The translations under genes and the position numbers were made by a program. 64,000 nt of DNA from Trichinella spiralis (taxonomy: Eukaryota > Nematoda > Enoplea > Trichinellida > Trichinellidae): NCBI GenBank assembly GCA_000181795.3, contig CM012954.1, positions 2,442,823 to 2,506,822 of the forward strand. The letters run 5' to 3'. The notes under the pieces were generated by a model. That model was not told the DNA's origin and searched no databases. It saw only the letters and a list, made by a program, of their open reading frames with translations. Positions 1 to 13,674 of the stretch are shown in pieces. Within the stretch, counting starts at the first letter, position 1; each line of letters begins with the position of its first letter.

Positions 1-2678
1 CGTGAAGATTGAAGGTGAAGTCATCTAAAAATAGAAAACAACTGTTTCATAATATATAATAATAACAAAGAAAAACATTAGTTTCCATTCACCATACATG
101 TGAAGTCATGCAAACAGCATGCATAAAATACATGGACCACATTATCAATATGTAACTTACATCTTTCATAATGACAGTTGATATTAAAGAGTAGAATCAT
201 AGTTGAGCACGTGCACGCTTCCATGACGATGCAATGAATGAAGTATTCTGAAAAGTTGTACAATAATAAGCAAATTATGCAAAAGGAGGAAACTTTGCCC
301 ACGGTAAAACAACCTAATTTTCCGTCAATAATAGCTTAATAGCATAAATATAATGATTTAATTAAATGGCTAAAGTTATTACGGTATTGAATCAAATGCA
401 ATAATACACTGTAAAGACGGACATAAAAGTGTAAAATAAATCTAAAAACTGAATACTGCCGAGTGATGAAAAACGAGATTCAGCGATTACATAACTTCGC
501 GTAATAATTAACTGAGGACGTTATCTGACGTTACTGCTATTTATTTCAGTCAAGTGAACAAGTACCTTGCTACTGATAAGGCCAGTTTCAGAAAAAGGTT
601 AATTTCCATATTAGTTTGGGTCGAACAGTGCCAAGTGAACGTTGTATGTTTAATATGTAACTGCACTAAAACTGAACACAAAAGTAAGTATTCCGGAAAA
701 TTACTGAGAAAACTGAAGTTCACCACCTGCCGTCATGAAAATACTCTAAGTTATTGACCATGGAAACTAAAAATTAGTAAACGAGTAGTAAGTAAATTAT
801 GCAAATAGAATATTACTTTACCTTCGGTCAAATAACCTAATTTTCAGTTTGCAATAAGGTATAAATTTCATGCTTGATGAAACAGCATTCCTTGTGGCGA
901 TACCTTTCACATAATATTGCGGAAATTACTAATAATATGCAAATTAGTTTCAATTTTTGTCATATAAAACTTCTTTACTCTCTTCTGACTCTATAAATAT
1001 AAATATAAATATAAATATAAATAAATATATAAATATTATATATATATATATATAATTAATTCCAACCAAAAAAAGATTTTCACATAAAGCGGTTTGCATA
1101 ACGAACAATGCAAATAAAGCGCTGTTCGATGCAATCTCAACTGAAAACAGAACTGAACTTTAAATTCTCAGGTCATCATATCAACTGAGTGCAGTACTTA
1201 TTTGAAGCATGGTTATAAAAGTCGTTTCACAGTCACTGAGAACAAAATTTGTCGAACAGTATGGTTGAAAGTATTTTAAGAAAAAGATAATAATATTCAT
1301 AATTCAATCGAAACATTAGAATAAGCGTGATTTGATAAAAAATATTCATTTCACGTTGTACGTAAATAACACAATTTTTACAGTAATGCACTTAATACAT
1401 TAAGGAAATTCAGGTAAAGTTGAATAAAATTGAATTTTAATCTTTTTTCATTTGACTCATCATTTTGAACTCTTTTTTGTACAATTAAAATTCGTTGTTG
1501 TTGAAAGATTAACATATTGAATAAAATCTGCAATTTTTGCCTCTAATTTGAATAAAAGACTTCCCACTTTTAATGAGTAATTCAAAATTTTAAGAAGAAA
1601 GTAATACCAGAATTGAGCTTTCATAAAAATGATTCGAAAATTCAACAATTTTCCAAATCAAAATAGCTCCTTTTACTTAATTGCTCAGTTTGCACCACTT
1701 TATTTAATTCATTTCAATAAAAATTAAAATTTCAAAAAAAAGAGTGTTCAAATTCAGAGCCGCTGTAAAACTGAACATTTTCTATCGAAAACTTTCATTT
1801 TCAACAGCTATACTGTACGTGCAGAAGTGTTGTGCAATTTAAGAGTTTTGAAGAATATAAAGCAAAAAATCCACTCAACACAAGAGATGAAAACGAGAAA
1901 GCATTGCATAACGGTGACTGTAAATGAATTTCACTTACTTCGCGACGTATGCTGCTAAAGTATAGTTCACAAATTTGGCAAACAGTACATGCACACTTAT
2001 CATCTTTATCAATATTTTGTTATTCTTTGTAAGAGATGATTATCGTTATGATAGAAAAAAATTACCATTACTTGCTGGTTTATATGAAAACGTATGGAAA
2101 GCTTTAGTTTCAATTGAATGATGAAGAAAAAAAATGAATCGACAATGATATATAAAGTTCGTTGAAAGGGTATTTATTTTTGAAAGTGCAATTTCTGAAA
2201 AAGTGAAAATTGTCTTCGGTGAATGATGTTGTGCAATATTTTTGATTACTGAAAAATTTACTTGAACGACGAAGTTTGTTTGAATGAAACAAGAAAAAAA
2301 ATTCTTTGCAAACTCGCAATTATCGTTTGATTCAGTGAACAGTGCACAAACAGCACAGCAAAAATAGGGGAGTGGAGGGGTGGGGGAGGGGGCACGTCAC
2401 GCAATTGTTTCGTGTTTGTGCAGCTATACGCCAACTTGGCACTCAGCCGGCAAGCATGCCGTAAGTTCATCACATTATCAGTTTCTGTCGATAAAAATTG
2501 AAACTGTTTACCTAAGCAACAATTAAGAAAAATTACCCAATTGACTGACGTAACGCAGTTAAATATTTTCTTCTACTTCCATTCGTTGCTTCAATTGAAC
2601 GAACCTTTCGCACAACTTCCCTCTTCCATCTCTCTCTCCGCTTTCTCTGGTCTTACGTTAATTGCTGCCCCTCAGGCA
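1..2678. other. AT-rich flank, no supported gene
   Basis: No open reading frame here has family similarity or a credible exon chain. The stretch is AT-rich and contains a TAAATA/TA low-complexity tract and two diverged copies of a short motif near 269-340 and 792-865. Its right end may hold 5' exons of the small membrane-protein gene that follows. Confidence 0.5.
992..1054. repeat. (TAAATA)n / (TA)n low-complexity tract
   Basis: Tandem ATAAAT units run directly into a TA dinucleotide tract. It is a simple-sequence repeat by inspection. Confidence 0.9.
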
Positions 2679-3169
2679 ATGTTTCTGCGCTCGATGAAAC
2701 AACGGTAATTTGCTGTTTATCATTTTCAATAACCATCTTTTTTAAAATCATCCTAATTAATCATTTTCAAAGATCAACACTTTGGTCAATCGTTTTCACA
2801 ATTAGTGGTCTGCTGTTGCTGTGTGTGGGCAGTGTGGCGCTCAGTTTGGGCCACTGGGAACAAGTACCTCTGACATTCTGGATATTTGCTTGTTGCTTGT
2901 TCAATTTTTACCAAAAACAAAGCAAATCTAACAATGCCGATCTGTTTCAGAATTCTGACTTCTGGCCGGTGCTATTTATCAGCATTGTTCTACTGACGTT
3001 CGGTTTGCTTCACTTGTTCAGCGTTAAAGTTCTGCTTCACAGCAACAACGCTGCACTGAAAGCTCCTCAATCACCGTTGGTTGCTGTCGTTGAATACATC
3101 CACGTCAAGCCGCAGCTACTTGAAACGTCAACTCAAAAGCGACCATCATTGACATCAACAACAACGTAA
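2679..3169 (+). CDS. small two-pass membrane protein, TMEM230/TMEM134-like (tentative)
   Basis: Proposed exons are 2679-2704, 2806-2863 and 2951-3169. The spliced product starts MFLRSMKQRGLLLL and has two hydrophobic segments: one ending GSVALSLG, and one containing PVLFISIVLLTFGLLHL. A polar Pro/Thr-rich tail follows. The GSxxLS, short loop, PVL...GxxHL arrangement resembles the TMEM230/TMEM134 (DUF872) family of small membrane proteins, but the N-terminal cytosolic part is not visible and may lie in upstream exons. The 87-nt second intron (2864-2950) is in frame and without stops, so retaining it would also give an open product. A strong donor at 3166-3167 (AAC|GTAAGA) overlaps the stop codon. 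Splicing from there to the acceptor ending at 3249 would give an alternative short C-terminus ending near 3306. The assignment is tentative. Confidence 0.35.
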
Positions 3170-3348
3170 GAGAGCAATGGATTTGATTCCATATTTTAAT
3201 TTTCAACTTTTCGTCACGATATATACAAATATATGCATTCAATTATTCTAGGCTTCCAATTGGATTCCTTCCATCAAAGAATTTCCCTGTTTTTCAAACC
3301 AACTAATGTAAATGTAGCTACCAAAATGCTCTCTAATTCCATTACTCT

Positions 3349-3406
3349 TGTTATTCTTATTCTTATTCTTATTGTTATTATTACATTCACACACACACAC
3401 ACACAT
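3349..3406. repeat. (TTATTC)n followed by (CA)n microsatellite
   Basis: Several TTATTC units pass into a CA/AC dinucleotide run. It is simple sequence downstream of the small membrane-protein gene. Confidence 0.85.
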
Positions 3407-3843
3407 ACAACACACGCTGAGCAAGTAGGTGAATTTTGATAGATGAGAAATTAATTCACTGAATTCTCAAATTTGTCGGTGCTTAACCAAGTCGCGTTTA
3501 TTTTTATAGCACGTATGCATTTTCTTCACCATAAAATGCATCATGTAAATAAGAACGAATAATAATAATAGTACAGCGCCGAATTCAGCGACGATCATCC
3601 TTTGCATGTAATGTTCATTATAAATTTTTACATATTAAAAAAAACGACTTACGTGGAACTTATCTGGTTGGCAAAAACAGTAGCACATTTCCATACAACT
3701 GGCCAACAAGCTCCACTGATCACGGTGCAAATAAACAAAAACAAATACCTTTTTTATAAAACAAATGAGGTAACAAAACCTCAAAAAGGAAAAATGAGGT
3801 CGAATAAATATATCATTTATACTTCAATGGTAGAGTTTGTCGT

Positions 3844-6800
3844 TCACTGGAAGCGAGCCTTTTTCGTCGGTGTTGAATTTAAATCTAAATCTTGCTCGCT
3901 CGAACTGGAAGATTCCACCGAATCATCATGCTTTGCCTCCTCAGTCGTCGCCGCACTGCCGGAATCAATACCCTTAAATTGGTCACGGTCATGCTGATGC
4001 TGATGATCCATCTCCTCATCAGAATCTGAATCATTGTAATCCACCAAAGCCTAGGAATGAAAAACGGTAGGGAAATGAAAATTATCAAAAGTTCATCAAA
4101 AAATTCTTCAACAGAGAAATTTTAAAAATTGGAGGAGTTGAAAGAAAACAAGCAAGTGCCTGAAATTTCACCTAGGCTTTGTACAAACAAAACTCACAGC
4201 TACTGCTGCCGTAAGTGAATGAGACAGTTGAGGGGTTAGAAAGAAAGAAAGAAAATTTTTACTCTAACCGCTGCGACAGTTTCTTTGTGAACATTTTCAC
4301 CAGCATTCAAACGTGCTGCCAAAGAAGACGAGTGAATGACAATTTTGTGGGGCTTTGGCTTTGGTTTCACTGGGCCGAAAAAGATACCGTCGTCGTCGTC
4401 GTCGTCATCTGTAAAATATATGATACACACACAAGATACACAAACTCAGCAAACAGTGGTAAAGCATAACACAAATAGTAAACATTAGAAATTTGCAAAA
4501 TATACCACAGGGTCGAAGCGGTGGCAAATTCACTTCGGAACCGTTGTCAACCGAGTAAGCAGTGCTGCTAGCAGCATTTGCGCCGGGCGACTGGGTCACC
4601 GTAAAGCCTTCGGAAGACTTGGAACCAATCGGATAAGAAATCACAGAACTACGCGGCTGTTCCGCATTGAGCGTTCCACCGTTGCTATTCCACTCATCCT
4701 TATGAAAAATAAATTAATTCCCATTTTCACAAAACAAAAATACCACCGTCGCCTGCCTACCTCATCATCGTCATTCAACCATTGTTCTTCTTCGTCCAAT
4801 TCCCGTGAATTTCGAATACGCCTCCAAGAAGCACTGTCTGTCAACGATCCACTTCTGGAAAAATATCAATTCATTAATTAAAATTTTCACTTCCGCTTCA
4901 GTAACTTACGATGAATGACTACTGCTTTTCATTGACAAAGAGTCTTGCTGTTCGTAACGTCGCTTCAAACCTTGGAACGTATTCACGTATGTCACATCTT
5001 CGAAATGTTCCATGTAATTTTCCACAAAGTGCAAGCATAATATACGCACGTTTTCCTGAAATTCAATTCAATTCAATTCAATTTTCCTTTCATACAACAA
5101 CTGCTATTTGCTTCTTATTCGTACTAATCAACATTACCGTGCGAATAAATTCGAACAACTCTATCAGAGCAGAATTCAAAACATTGTACTTTGATCCGTT
5201 TGCAATAAAGCATTTTACAACAGGATCAAACAAACGATGCCGAATAATGTGCCTGTTGTAGAAATCATCCCTGTGATGTACAATTTTTCGAAAAAATCGC
5301 AAAGCACCTGATATATAAATTGAAAACTACTCATTTGAAATTTGAACAGCAAAAAGAAAGACAAATATTCATCCTACTAAGCTTTAAAAACATATGTCGT
5401 GATTGCAAAAAGACCAAAATTTTTGCAACTAAATCTCGGCTCAGCACCAAACTTCTAACGTGGTAGCTGTGGTGTTCAATACAAAACGTCAATAGCTCCA
5501 AATATACGTTCGTCAAATTAGCATTGCGGTAACTATCTAAACCGAACATTCCATTACAGACAATCAAACAAATATACAAAACCGTACCTTTGATCAATTT
5601 GTTACCGTTAATGGAGGGGAAAAAACGAGCAAAAATCTGCGGCACGCAGCATCTGTAAAAAAGGCTCAAAAATTCGTGTTTGTCGTTGCGCTAAATATTT
5701 GCAAAATTAAAAATCACTGAAAAACTGATGGAAAAGTACGCTGAAAATAGACAAGTACTTGTTGTGCAGTAGCAGTAGGCATTGTTTCCGGGTCGATTAA
5801 ATTTTTAAGAACAACATACGCATGCATTGTAGTTACCAAATCTGGATCTGGATCGCGGTTCATCAGATCGATCACCAAATTAAGAAACAGCTTTTCCTAA
5901 AGCCAAAAAATATGCACAAACGGCATACAATGCAAAATAGCAAATTATTTTTCTCATCGATAAGGCTCTTCTCACTAATAAGACAATCAGAAACGAAAAT
6001 ATGCCCACAATACAAAGCATCATACTTCAGTTGCACTAGATTCTATTACGCAATAATTGCGTACAGCAGGAGCATCGAAATCAACAATCAAGTTCAAAAT
6101 ATCCACTGCCATGGAACGAACTACAGAATCGTCGCACTGGAAGAAAAATTCCAACGCATCCAAAATTCCATTATTCATTAGAGTCTAAAAGAATATCCAT
6201 TTTAAAATACAGTGCCAAGTAAAAAATGTCACATATTCCCAAGTGAAAAATTTAATAACACAATAGTTACCGAAAAACACCTGTACCTCCAAGGATGAAA
6301 ATTACAATAAATTGAAAAATAAACCAAATAATCAATAAAATATACTGTCACATATATAAAGCAAGAAAGGAAGCATTAAAATATGTATCCTTTACGAGAG
6401 ATTTTTTTTCAATTACGATAATTAATATGAAATGATAGATAGCATCTGCGCGTTTGGATCACAGTTCGTGCTCAATTTACATCTGCAAATTTTTACAACT
6501 AAAAAAGAATGGATACCATATGATGTACTGTACTCAACTAAAACTCAGTTAAAAAGGCTTGAAAAAGAAAGTATTACTGCAGTATTGCATAAAATAAGAA
6601 ACCCATAGCATACTCTGAAAAATGATTCCCGATGAACAGCTTGCAAAAGTGGCGAATAGGAACAAAATTCTTTCAGCAGACCTATCACATTTTGAAACTC
6701 TTCTACCGTAGCTTCCTTTTTCTTAATCAAAGCGAACAACGTTGCAAGAAAAGTCTTGTCTTCCTGAAATGATCGAATAATTGGTAGCTTCATAAAAGTT

Positions 6801-8698
6801 TTAAAAAACATCAACAAAAAATCAAAAATTCACTACCTGAAGCATGTTGATAATTTCCACTCGAGTAAAAAATATGAAAGATGAAAGTGTGGATAAAACA
6901 TTTTCTTCAAATATTGACGGGGCCGGAAAAATAAAATCATAAATGTACTGAACGCGATAAACTTGATGAATTTTCGAAAGTAGTGGAACACTGTTAATCG
7001 GCACCACTTCCTTGAATTTTGCTTGTTCCCAGAGAAATTCTCGATGCTTTCGCCTTGTCTGCATTGTCGGATCGTATTCCAAAATGCCAATGACATCGAA
7101 CAGAAACTGCTCAGAAAGAAGCGTCTCAAACAATGGTGGTTTGTTCAGAAAAAAAATGTTCTTGAAAATGCGATACAACAAATGCAAAGATTCTAAATCT
7201 TCCAAATCTTCAACCATGTGGAATAATTTGATTAACTTTGGTATATATCTACAAAACAACACAAACATTCGACGAAATAACAATAAAATTGCATATACAT
7301 ACTGTTGACCGTCAATCGCGAATGCTAATGCATCACGGCGGCTCACTGCAGAAAAAGATGCAGCAATGACATCATTAATCTCTTTCAAATGAAGCAAATC
7401 ACAGGGTGGTAACTGTAAAGTTGGCGAATTTACAGTATTCAAAGCACCATTTTCTACACTATCTTCATCGGATCCTGAATCCTGTGTCGTGTCGTCACTA
7501 CTTTCTTGCGCTGGATCACGACCTTGCGCCTAAATTAATTTTACATTTTAAACTGAAAATTATTCTTCCCCATTACCCCGCAAATTCCTCTCCAGACTTC
7601 ATCGCATCCCTGCTTTTCCTGAAAGCTTAAAGCAAAATCGCTGTTGTCCGCTTCGGTCCAAACAATAAGTGTTTCCTAAAGCGTAATACAGAAAATAACT
7701 ATAATAAAAATATGCAATTTAAACACTTTCACATTACTTGTTGCTTCTGGTAGGCAGTCTCATTCAGGATTTTGCTTTCAAGTAAAATGGACCCTGATAC
7801 ATTTAAAAAGTTTAAATTTGTTAAATTAGTAAAGATACAGTTGTAACATTTTATAATATTTTCAATGAAAGGAACTTTTAATCTTTATCAATAAGTAGAC
7901 AAACGTACGCAAGTAGACAAAATTTTAAACTACAAAATTCTTCTTTACAACAGAAAGCTCATACTCATACTCATACAACAGGAAGCTCATAAGCTCTGAT
8001 AATTCGAAACGAAGAAAATCTCACATCCTGTGGGAACTCAAAAAACAACTTCATAATATATACCATCAAAATTTATGGTAGCGGTAACTGGTTAGAAAAC
8101 CTGAGAATAAAATTTTGTTAATGCTACTGAACATCTTTCATAGACAATATCATACATTTTTGCCTCATTATCAATAAAGAATTCAATAAAAATGTCCATA
8201 AATTATTAAAACTTAAAACGATATCAAACAATTAATATGAGATACGAAAAAATATCTTGCAAAATTATCAGAAATATAAATATAAACAAATCTGTATTAG
8301 AAACTACAACTATAGGATTTACTACAACTTTTAATGCTATGAAATGGTTGTTAATCAATTTCAAACTTTAAAATATTAGTAAAAAAAAGTTTTTTTTTCG
8401 AAGTACCGTCTTGCTCTGAACGAACAGTTAAAGTATGAGATTGAAGGCGTTCATTGAAAACACAAGTTACATGGCCCGTGCCTTTGTCATCCCAAACTCG
8501 CTTTTCATTCAAAACGTACAGCTTCACACGGTGACTAGGATCCTACAAATGTGAATTTCACTCAAATTTAAAACCAAAAAATGTGTCTTTTAACGCAAAT
8601 GAGCATACGAACAGCTGTGCATGTAATTTAAAAAAATATACTGGTGAAAAACCACAAACCTTATCATTGCATTTGTCGTCAACCAATGGTTCAGACAT
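3844..8698 (-). CDS. PPP4R3: protein phosphatase 4 regulatory subunit 3 (SMEK/falafel/SMK-1 family)
   Basis: Complete 17-exon gene of about 877 residues. Exons in transcript order: 8698-8660, 8542-8407, 7793-7738, 7675-7577, 7529-7303, 7248-6837, 6763-6614, 6184-6026, 5896-5759, 5690-5588, 5536-5378, 5307-5138, 5055-4910, 4854-4761, 4698-4506, 4408-4263, 4050-3844. All junctions keep frame. The N-terminus is the family EVH1/PH-like domain ([20 protein letters not shown], then [20 protein letters not shown]). The central Smk-1/ARM-repeat region follows ([68 protein letters not shown]). The C-terminus is acidic and ends with a basic PTKKARF patch. In known systems this subunit targets PP4 catalytic subunit to substrates in DNA repair, longevity signalling and neuroblast polarity. 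The ATG was chosen because its 13-codon exon joins in frame to the EVH1 domain. Confidence 0.95.
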
Positions 8699-10183
8699 TC
8701 CCACGCAGCAGCTAGACGTATCAACAAAGGCTAAACAGGCAAAAACATATCAATTAACAACATGCAGTCTACTAAATTTAGAAACCTTCGGCGTTAATAC
8801 ATAAACCTAACGGATACGCTTTAAATAAAGCTCACTTTAAAATAAACAGCATGAAACGAAACAGTTTTCGAATACTGTATTTGCGAAGGACGATACAGAA
8901 TGCTGTAGCCTGAAAATCAAGTAACATTACTGGTATTGAAAATCATTGCAAAGTTTCAATAATAAAGTAATATAACAATTTTTAAAATAATTCATAAAAT
9001 TACAATAAGGCTAATTTTAAACTTATTTCATGTATTTCTTTACCTACTTGTAGAAAGTTAGTTTGAATTAATTTACGGAAAAATTATCCTGCAGATCATT
9101 ATAATTTGTGTGAATTCAAATTAAAAATTTTATTTGTTTTTGTAGGGGCTTTTCAGTTTGCTCCAAACAGCAGAAAAAATGACTTTAATTCCAATAGTTG
9201 CATTATTGCATCACGTAGCGTTGTTCAGTCATTGCATTAAATTTCAAGTTGAATTTCAATTTAGGATCTTTCAAATAACAAAATTAAAAATTTATTTCTA
9301 AATTATTAAGTGATGTATTGCATTTTGATAAGATATTTTATACGTCGCAGTTTTCAAACCAATACACAAGGTATGTTATATTATTCTGAAAAGTAACGGT
9401 TATTAACTGATAATTGGAAATAGAAAAAATAAAACACTACTGACACATGGCCAAACATAACCTAGAGCTACAGCAGTGCAACTAATACTACTGTAGAATC
9501 CTTATTCAAATTGAAACTTTATTATACTATTCCTTGACTATAAAAAAATACTATATAAACTGAAATAAAATATAACCATAAAGCATTACTTCAATGTATC
9601 AGCATCATTTTTGTAAGAAAATAATAAAAAATAATTATAGTAACAGTTCAAGTGTAGTACAGTATGATGACTAAAAATGTAAAATATACAGTAGCATTAT
9701 CATTTGTGTAAATTCAAAATATCCATTAAATGTTTTTCAATGTTGAAAAAATATATTTAATTTTTGATAAAATTAAAAATTTTGCTTTTACAATTATTAA
9801 TACCTACACATTTCTACAGTATGAAATAACCTACTGCTCAGGTTTTAAGGAAATTGGCTGATGTTTTGAAGTATAAAAGATATTTGTTTAAATTTTTTAT
9901 GTGATGAAACAGTTGAATAGCTATTAAACTTTGTTCTACAGCTGATCGAATATTGTTTCATCTTGCTTTTCTTTTTATGCTGTAGTTCCAATCTCAGGAT
10001 TTCCAATTCAGAATTACTTTTCTATGGGTAGTGCTATCGCAAAAAAGAAATATCTTTTATACTGAATTATGTGTTATACTTCTGTTGAATTTTTTCAAAT
10101 GAAATAAGGTTATATGTTGCAGCTTGACAGTCGATTTGTTGGAACGTTGAGGTCGAGAAAAGCGTAGAAATCTTCATTCGCCC
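8699..10183. other. divergent intergenic region between PPP4R3 and PPP2R5
   Basis: About 1.5 kb of AT-rich sequence lies between the start codons of two divergently transcribed phosphatase regulatory-subunit genes. No coding exon is supported. It must contain both 5' ends and may be a shared bidirectional promoter, but I see no clear TATA or initiator element. Confidence 0.5.
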
Positions 10184-13100
10184 ATGACCACTCCTGCGTC
10201 GAATGCATCTTCATCGAATGCCAACGCGACCAACAACAAACTTTCAGCTCCCTCGTCACCCACGTCGGACAAAGTGGATCCTTTCGTCCGGCGTGGTAGC
10301 TTGAAACGAAAGCAGAAAAAGTTGCAGGGCTCTTCGCGGTATAAGTTGAACGGGGAAAATGAATTGGAACAACTTCCACTGCTGAAAGGTATTGTGTTGT
10401 ATAAAATTTATTTTTGTTTTTCATTAGCGTTGGCTAAATTTCCTTTTTGGAAATGTTAAGGTGAAGTTGGATAGGTATTACTTCTGTTTTCTTTTCAGAC
10501 GCCTCTCCGGATACTCTGATTGATTTGTTTATTAGTAAAATTCGTCAGTGTCAAGTTATTTTCGACTTCGTTGATCCGGTTAGCAGTTTGAAGAGCAAAG
10601 AGGTGAAGAGGATCACGTTGACCGAAATGATCGACTTTATCGGTTGTAGCAAAGGCATTCTTACAGAACCACTTTATCCAGAAGTGGTGACCATGGTACG
10701 TGCGATTTCTCATATATATATATATATATTTGTGTATGTTTTTTTCACTTTTGATAATTTGCTGAAACAAATTAATTTCTTCCCGCTTTCTCAACGCTAA
10801 TAACATTTTCTTTGTTTTGCTGTTGTTTTTCTTTTTGCGAAAAGAAAGCGAGTGCTTGTGTGAAATCGATCTTCATTTAACATTTTCCAAGCGTATGCTT
10901 GTCGTATTTTCCTGCTCGTCGCCTTCTATTTTTTTTATTCGCTTCTTATTATTATTTTCCCCCTCTTAATCCCACTGATGCGAGACGCCTGTTGAACCGC
11001 CTAGTTATCACCATGTTCGATGTTTCGACCGTGTGTCTAAGGGCTGCGTCATGATGACGTGTGCCACAAGACGGAAACCTTATCGATTCCAACTGGAAAA
11101 GCGCACCAGGCACTTACAACCGCGCGTGCTTCTACTGCTTGACGAATATAATTTTCTTTGATCATTCCCTACCTCTTCCCTCTTTCGGAAAAAGAAGATA
11201 AGTAATGATAGAAGAGAAGTAATATGTAATGTGATGATTGGTGATTCTCGTTTTAGTTAACAACGTTTTGCCTGTTCGAAAAGTTTCACAGTATATGGTT
11301 CAAGCGCAGTAGTTGAAATAAGTAAAAATTCTGACAATAAATTTAAATTATAATTTCTCAACACCTCTAAACAGCGGTCGTATTGAACAACACTTGGAAT
11401 GCGTATAATTAATTGGAAGTGAAAAGTTGTTGTTGCTCATGCAATTTTGACCTAATTTGTGTGAACAAATGAAATATGGATTGAACGCATCAAATTCATT
11501 TGTAATTTAACCCGACCGAGGATTTTTCAAATCAATTAATGTATAATATTGCTTCGTACAAATAGTAGGCATAATGCAGCCAAGAACACACTTCAAATGA
11601 ATTACTGTAATTTGCGTTGATATTTTAAACAAGAGATTAAATTACACACTTGTCGTATTCCTTGATTTTAAAATTGAAGCCTTCATTTTTGATTAACGTG
11701 TTATTTCCATTGATGAGCAATAGATGACTGACTGTTAGGCTGAGATTTGAAACTTATTTTCAAGAAGAAGAAGAAGAAGAAGAGCACTTTTTCGAGTAGT
11801 AATTATGAAATATTGTTTTGCCTTGCAGGTTGCTTCGAATATTTTTCGAACCTTGCCTCCGAAAGATAACCCCGACTTTGATCCCGAAGAAGACGAACCA
11901 TTGTTAGAAGCAGCGTGGCCTCATCTGCAGGTACATCATCATCAATAGAAATCGGCTGTTCTTTTATTTTCAGTGGAAATTTTATTTTTAGCTAATTTAT
12001 GAATTCTTTTTGCGTTTTCTCGAATCGCCAGATTTTCAGCCCGCTGTTGGCAAACGTTACATTGATCAGCGGTTTGTACTGAAGGTATAGAATATACAGA
12101 ATTCAATTAAGTAAAAATAAAATGAACAAACAAAGGATATACATCTGTTGTTTTTTAGCTCCTTGATCTGTTTGACTCGGAAGATCCTCGGGAACGGGAC
12201 AGTTTGAAAACCGTTCTGCACCGAATATATGGTAAAATTCTAGGTTTGAGAGCTTTCATTCGCCGGCAGATCAATCACATCTTTTTGAGGTTAGAAGTTA
12301 TTTCCATATATTTTGAAAAATATCTACCTACTCAATATGAATTTAGATTTATCTACGAAACTGAACAGTTCAATGGGGTTGGAGAATTGTTAGAAATTTT
12401 AGGAAGGTAAAAACATCGAAATTTAATATGTGCATTGACAAGGCTTATTTATTTATCTATTCTAATTCTAATGATAGCATTATCAATGGTTTTGCATTAC
12501 CGCTCAAAGCTGAACACAAGGTTTTCTTGGAAAAAGTGCTGTTGCCATTGCACAAACCGAAATGCTTTAATTTATATCATGCTCAGGTGATTGACATTTC
12601 CAACTGCTTATAGTGGTCAGTCTTGATTTCAGTGAATAATTAATTAATTTCATTGTTCAATTAGTTGGCTTACTGCATTGTGCAGTTTATTGAAAAGGAT
12701 CCATCGTTGACAGAAAAAGTGATAACCGCCCTGATAAAATACTGGCCGAAAACATGTAGTCAAAAAGAAGTACTTACTCTGAAATAGTTGATGATAATTG
12801 TTGAATCAAACATGTTTGATATGTGTTTTGATTTTATTTTGTTCAGGTGATGTTTTTAAACGAAATTGAAGAAATTTTGGACATCATTGAGCCAGATCAA
12901 TTTAAAATTATCATGCAGCCATTGTTTCGCCAATTTGCCAAATGTGTTTCGAGTTCGCATTTTCAGGTATTATTTGAAAAAGTTAATTTGAAATACTTTT
13001 CAGTTGATAATATATGTGATGCATTTAATAATATACATACCGTATAGTAAGATGAAGTTCTACTTTGTGTACAGGTAGCCGATCGAGCGTTGTATTTGTG

Positions 13101-13674
13101 GAATAATGAATACATAATTTCATTAATCGAAGACAACAGCGAAGTGATCATGCCGATTATGTATCAGCCGCTTTATTTGATCGCCAAAGAGCACTGGAAC
13201 TCTGCCACAGTTAGTTTGGTGTATCGCGTGCTGAAGTCGTTTGTGGAAATGAATCCCGCTTTGTTTGAAGAGCTTACTTCGAGTTTTAAAGCGGAAAGGC
13301 AAAAGTAAATTGAAAAGCAGAATATAATAATCATAATAATAGTGATAAGCTATCGGTTTTGAAATGAAATTCTCACTCACTCACTGATGTGTGGTGGTTT
13401 AAGGGAGAAAAAGAAAGAAAAGGAACGAGACGAACTGTGGAAACAGCTTGAAGCTCTGTGCTCCAGACAGAGGCATGTCGATGGTAAGCGGCCGTCAGCT
13501 TGCGACGGGGCCAGTTCGGCGACGGGTGCTAATGTCAATGCTGCTGGACGTATGGATAAAGGAAATGGACCCCAGTCAGCGTCATCGGAAACAGCCGAAT
13601 GTTCGAATCCAATTCCAGAGTTGAACATGCTGACGGTGGATTCGTCTCCAATGTCGAAAAAGAAAAAACCCTGA
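10184..13674 (+). CDS. PPP2R5: PP2A regulatory subunit B56 (B'/PPP2R5 family)
   Basis: Complete 11-exon gene encoding about 540 residues. Exons: 10184-10388, 10499-10695, 11829-11930, 11992-12084, 12159-12289, 12347-12406, 12478-12586, 12665-12769, 12847-12966, 13075-13304, 13404-13674. All junctions are in frame. The HEAT-like B56 core is unmistakable ([92 protein letters not shown]). The His-Arg of LHRIYGK, part of the LxxIxE-motif pocket known for this family, is present. The N-terminus is Ser/Asn/Thr-rich with a basic KRKQKK patch. The C-terminus is a charged coiled region ending MSKKKKP, a possible nuclear localisation signal. B56 subunits target PP2A to insulin/AKT, Wnt and centromere substrates. 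A poly(A) signal lies at 14338. Confidence 0.96.
11047..11059. promoter_or_regulatory. inverted TGACG half-sites (CREB/ATF-like)
   Basis: CGTCATGATGACG is a perfect inverted repeat of CGTCAT/ATGACG around one central base. TGACG is the half-site of CREB/ATF bZIP factors. It sits inside the large PPP2R5 intron. Function is inferred from the motif only. Confidence 0.3.
11766..11782. repeat. (GAA)n microsatellite
   Basis: Short run of GAA/AGA trinucleotides near the 3' end of the large PPP2R5 intron. Confidence 0.8.

Larger units (their letters stand above)
10696..11828 (+). other. large second intron of PPP2R5 with a less AT-rich island
   Basis: This 1.13-kb intron is much longer than the others in the gene (mostly 60-130 nt). 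Around 10860-11160 it has a visibly less AT-rich stretch containing an inverted bZIP-type site. No coding frame is supported. An intronic enhancer or alternative promoter is possible (inference). Confidence 0.4.

Noticed and set aside
3602-3997. Plus-strand 131-codon frame
   Set aside because: It overlaps the last PPP4R3 exon in antisense. No similarity of its own.
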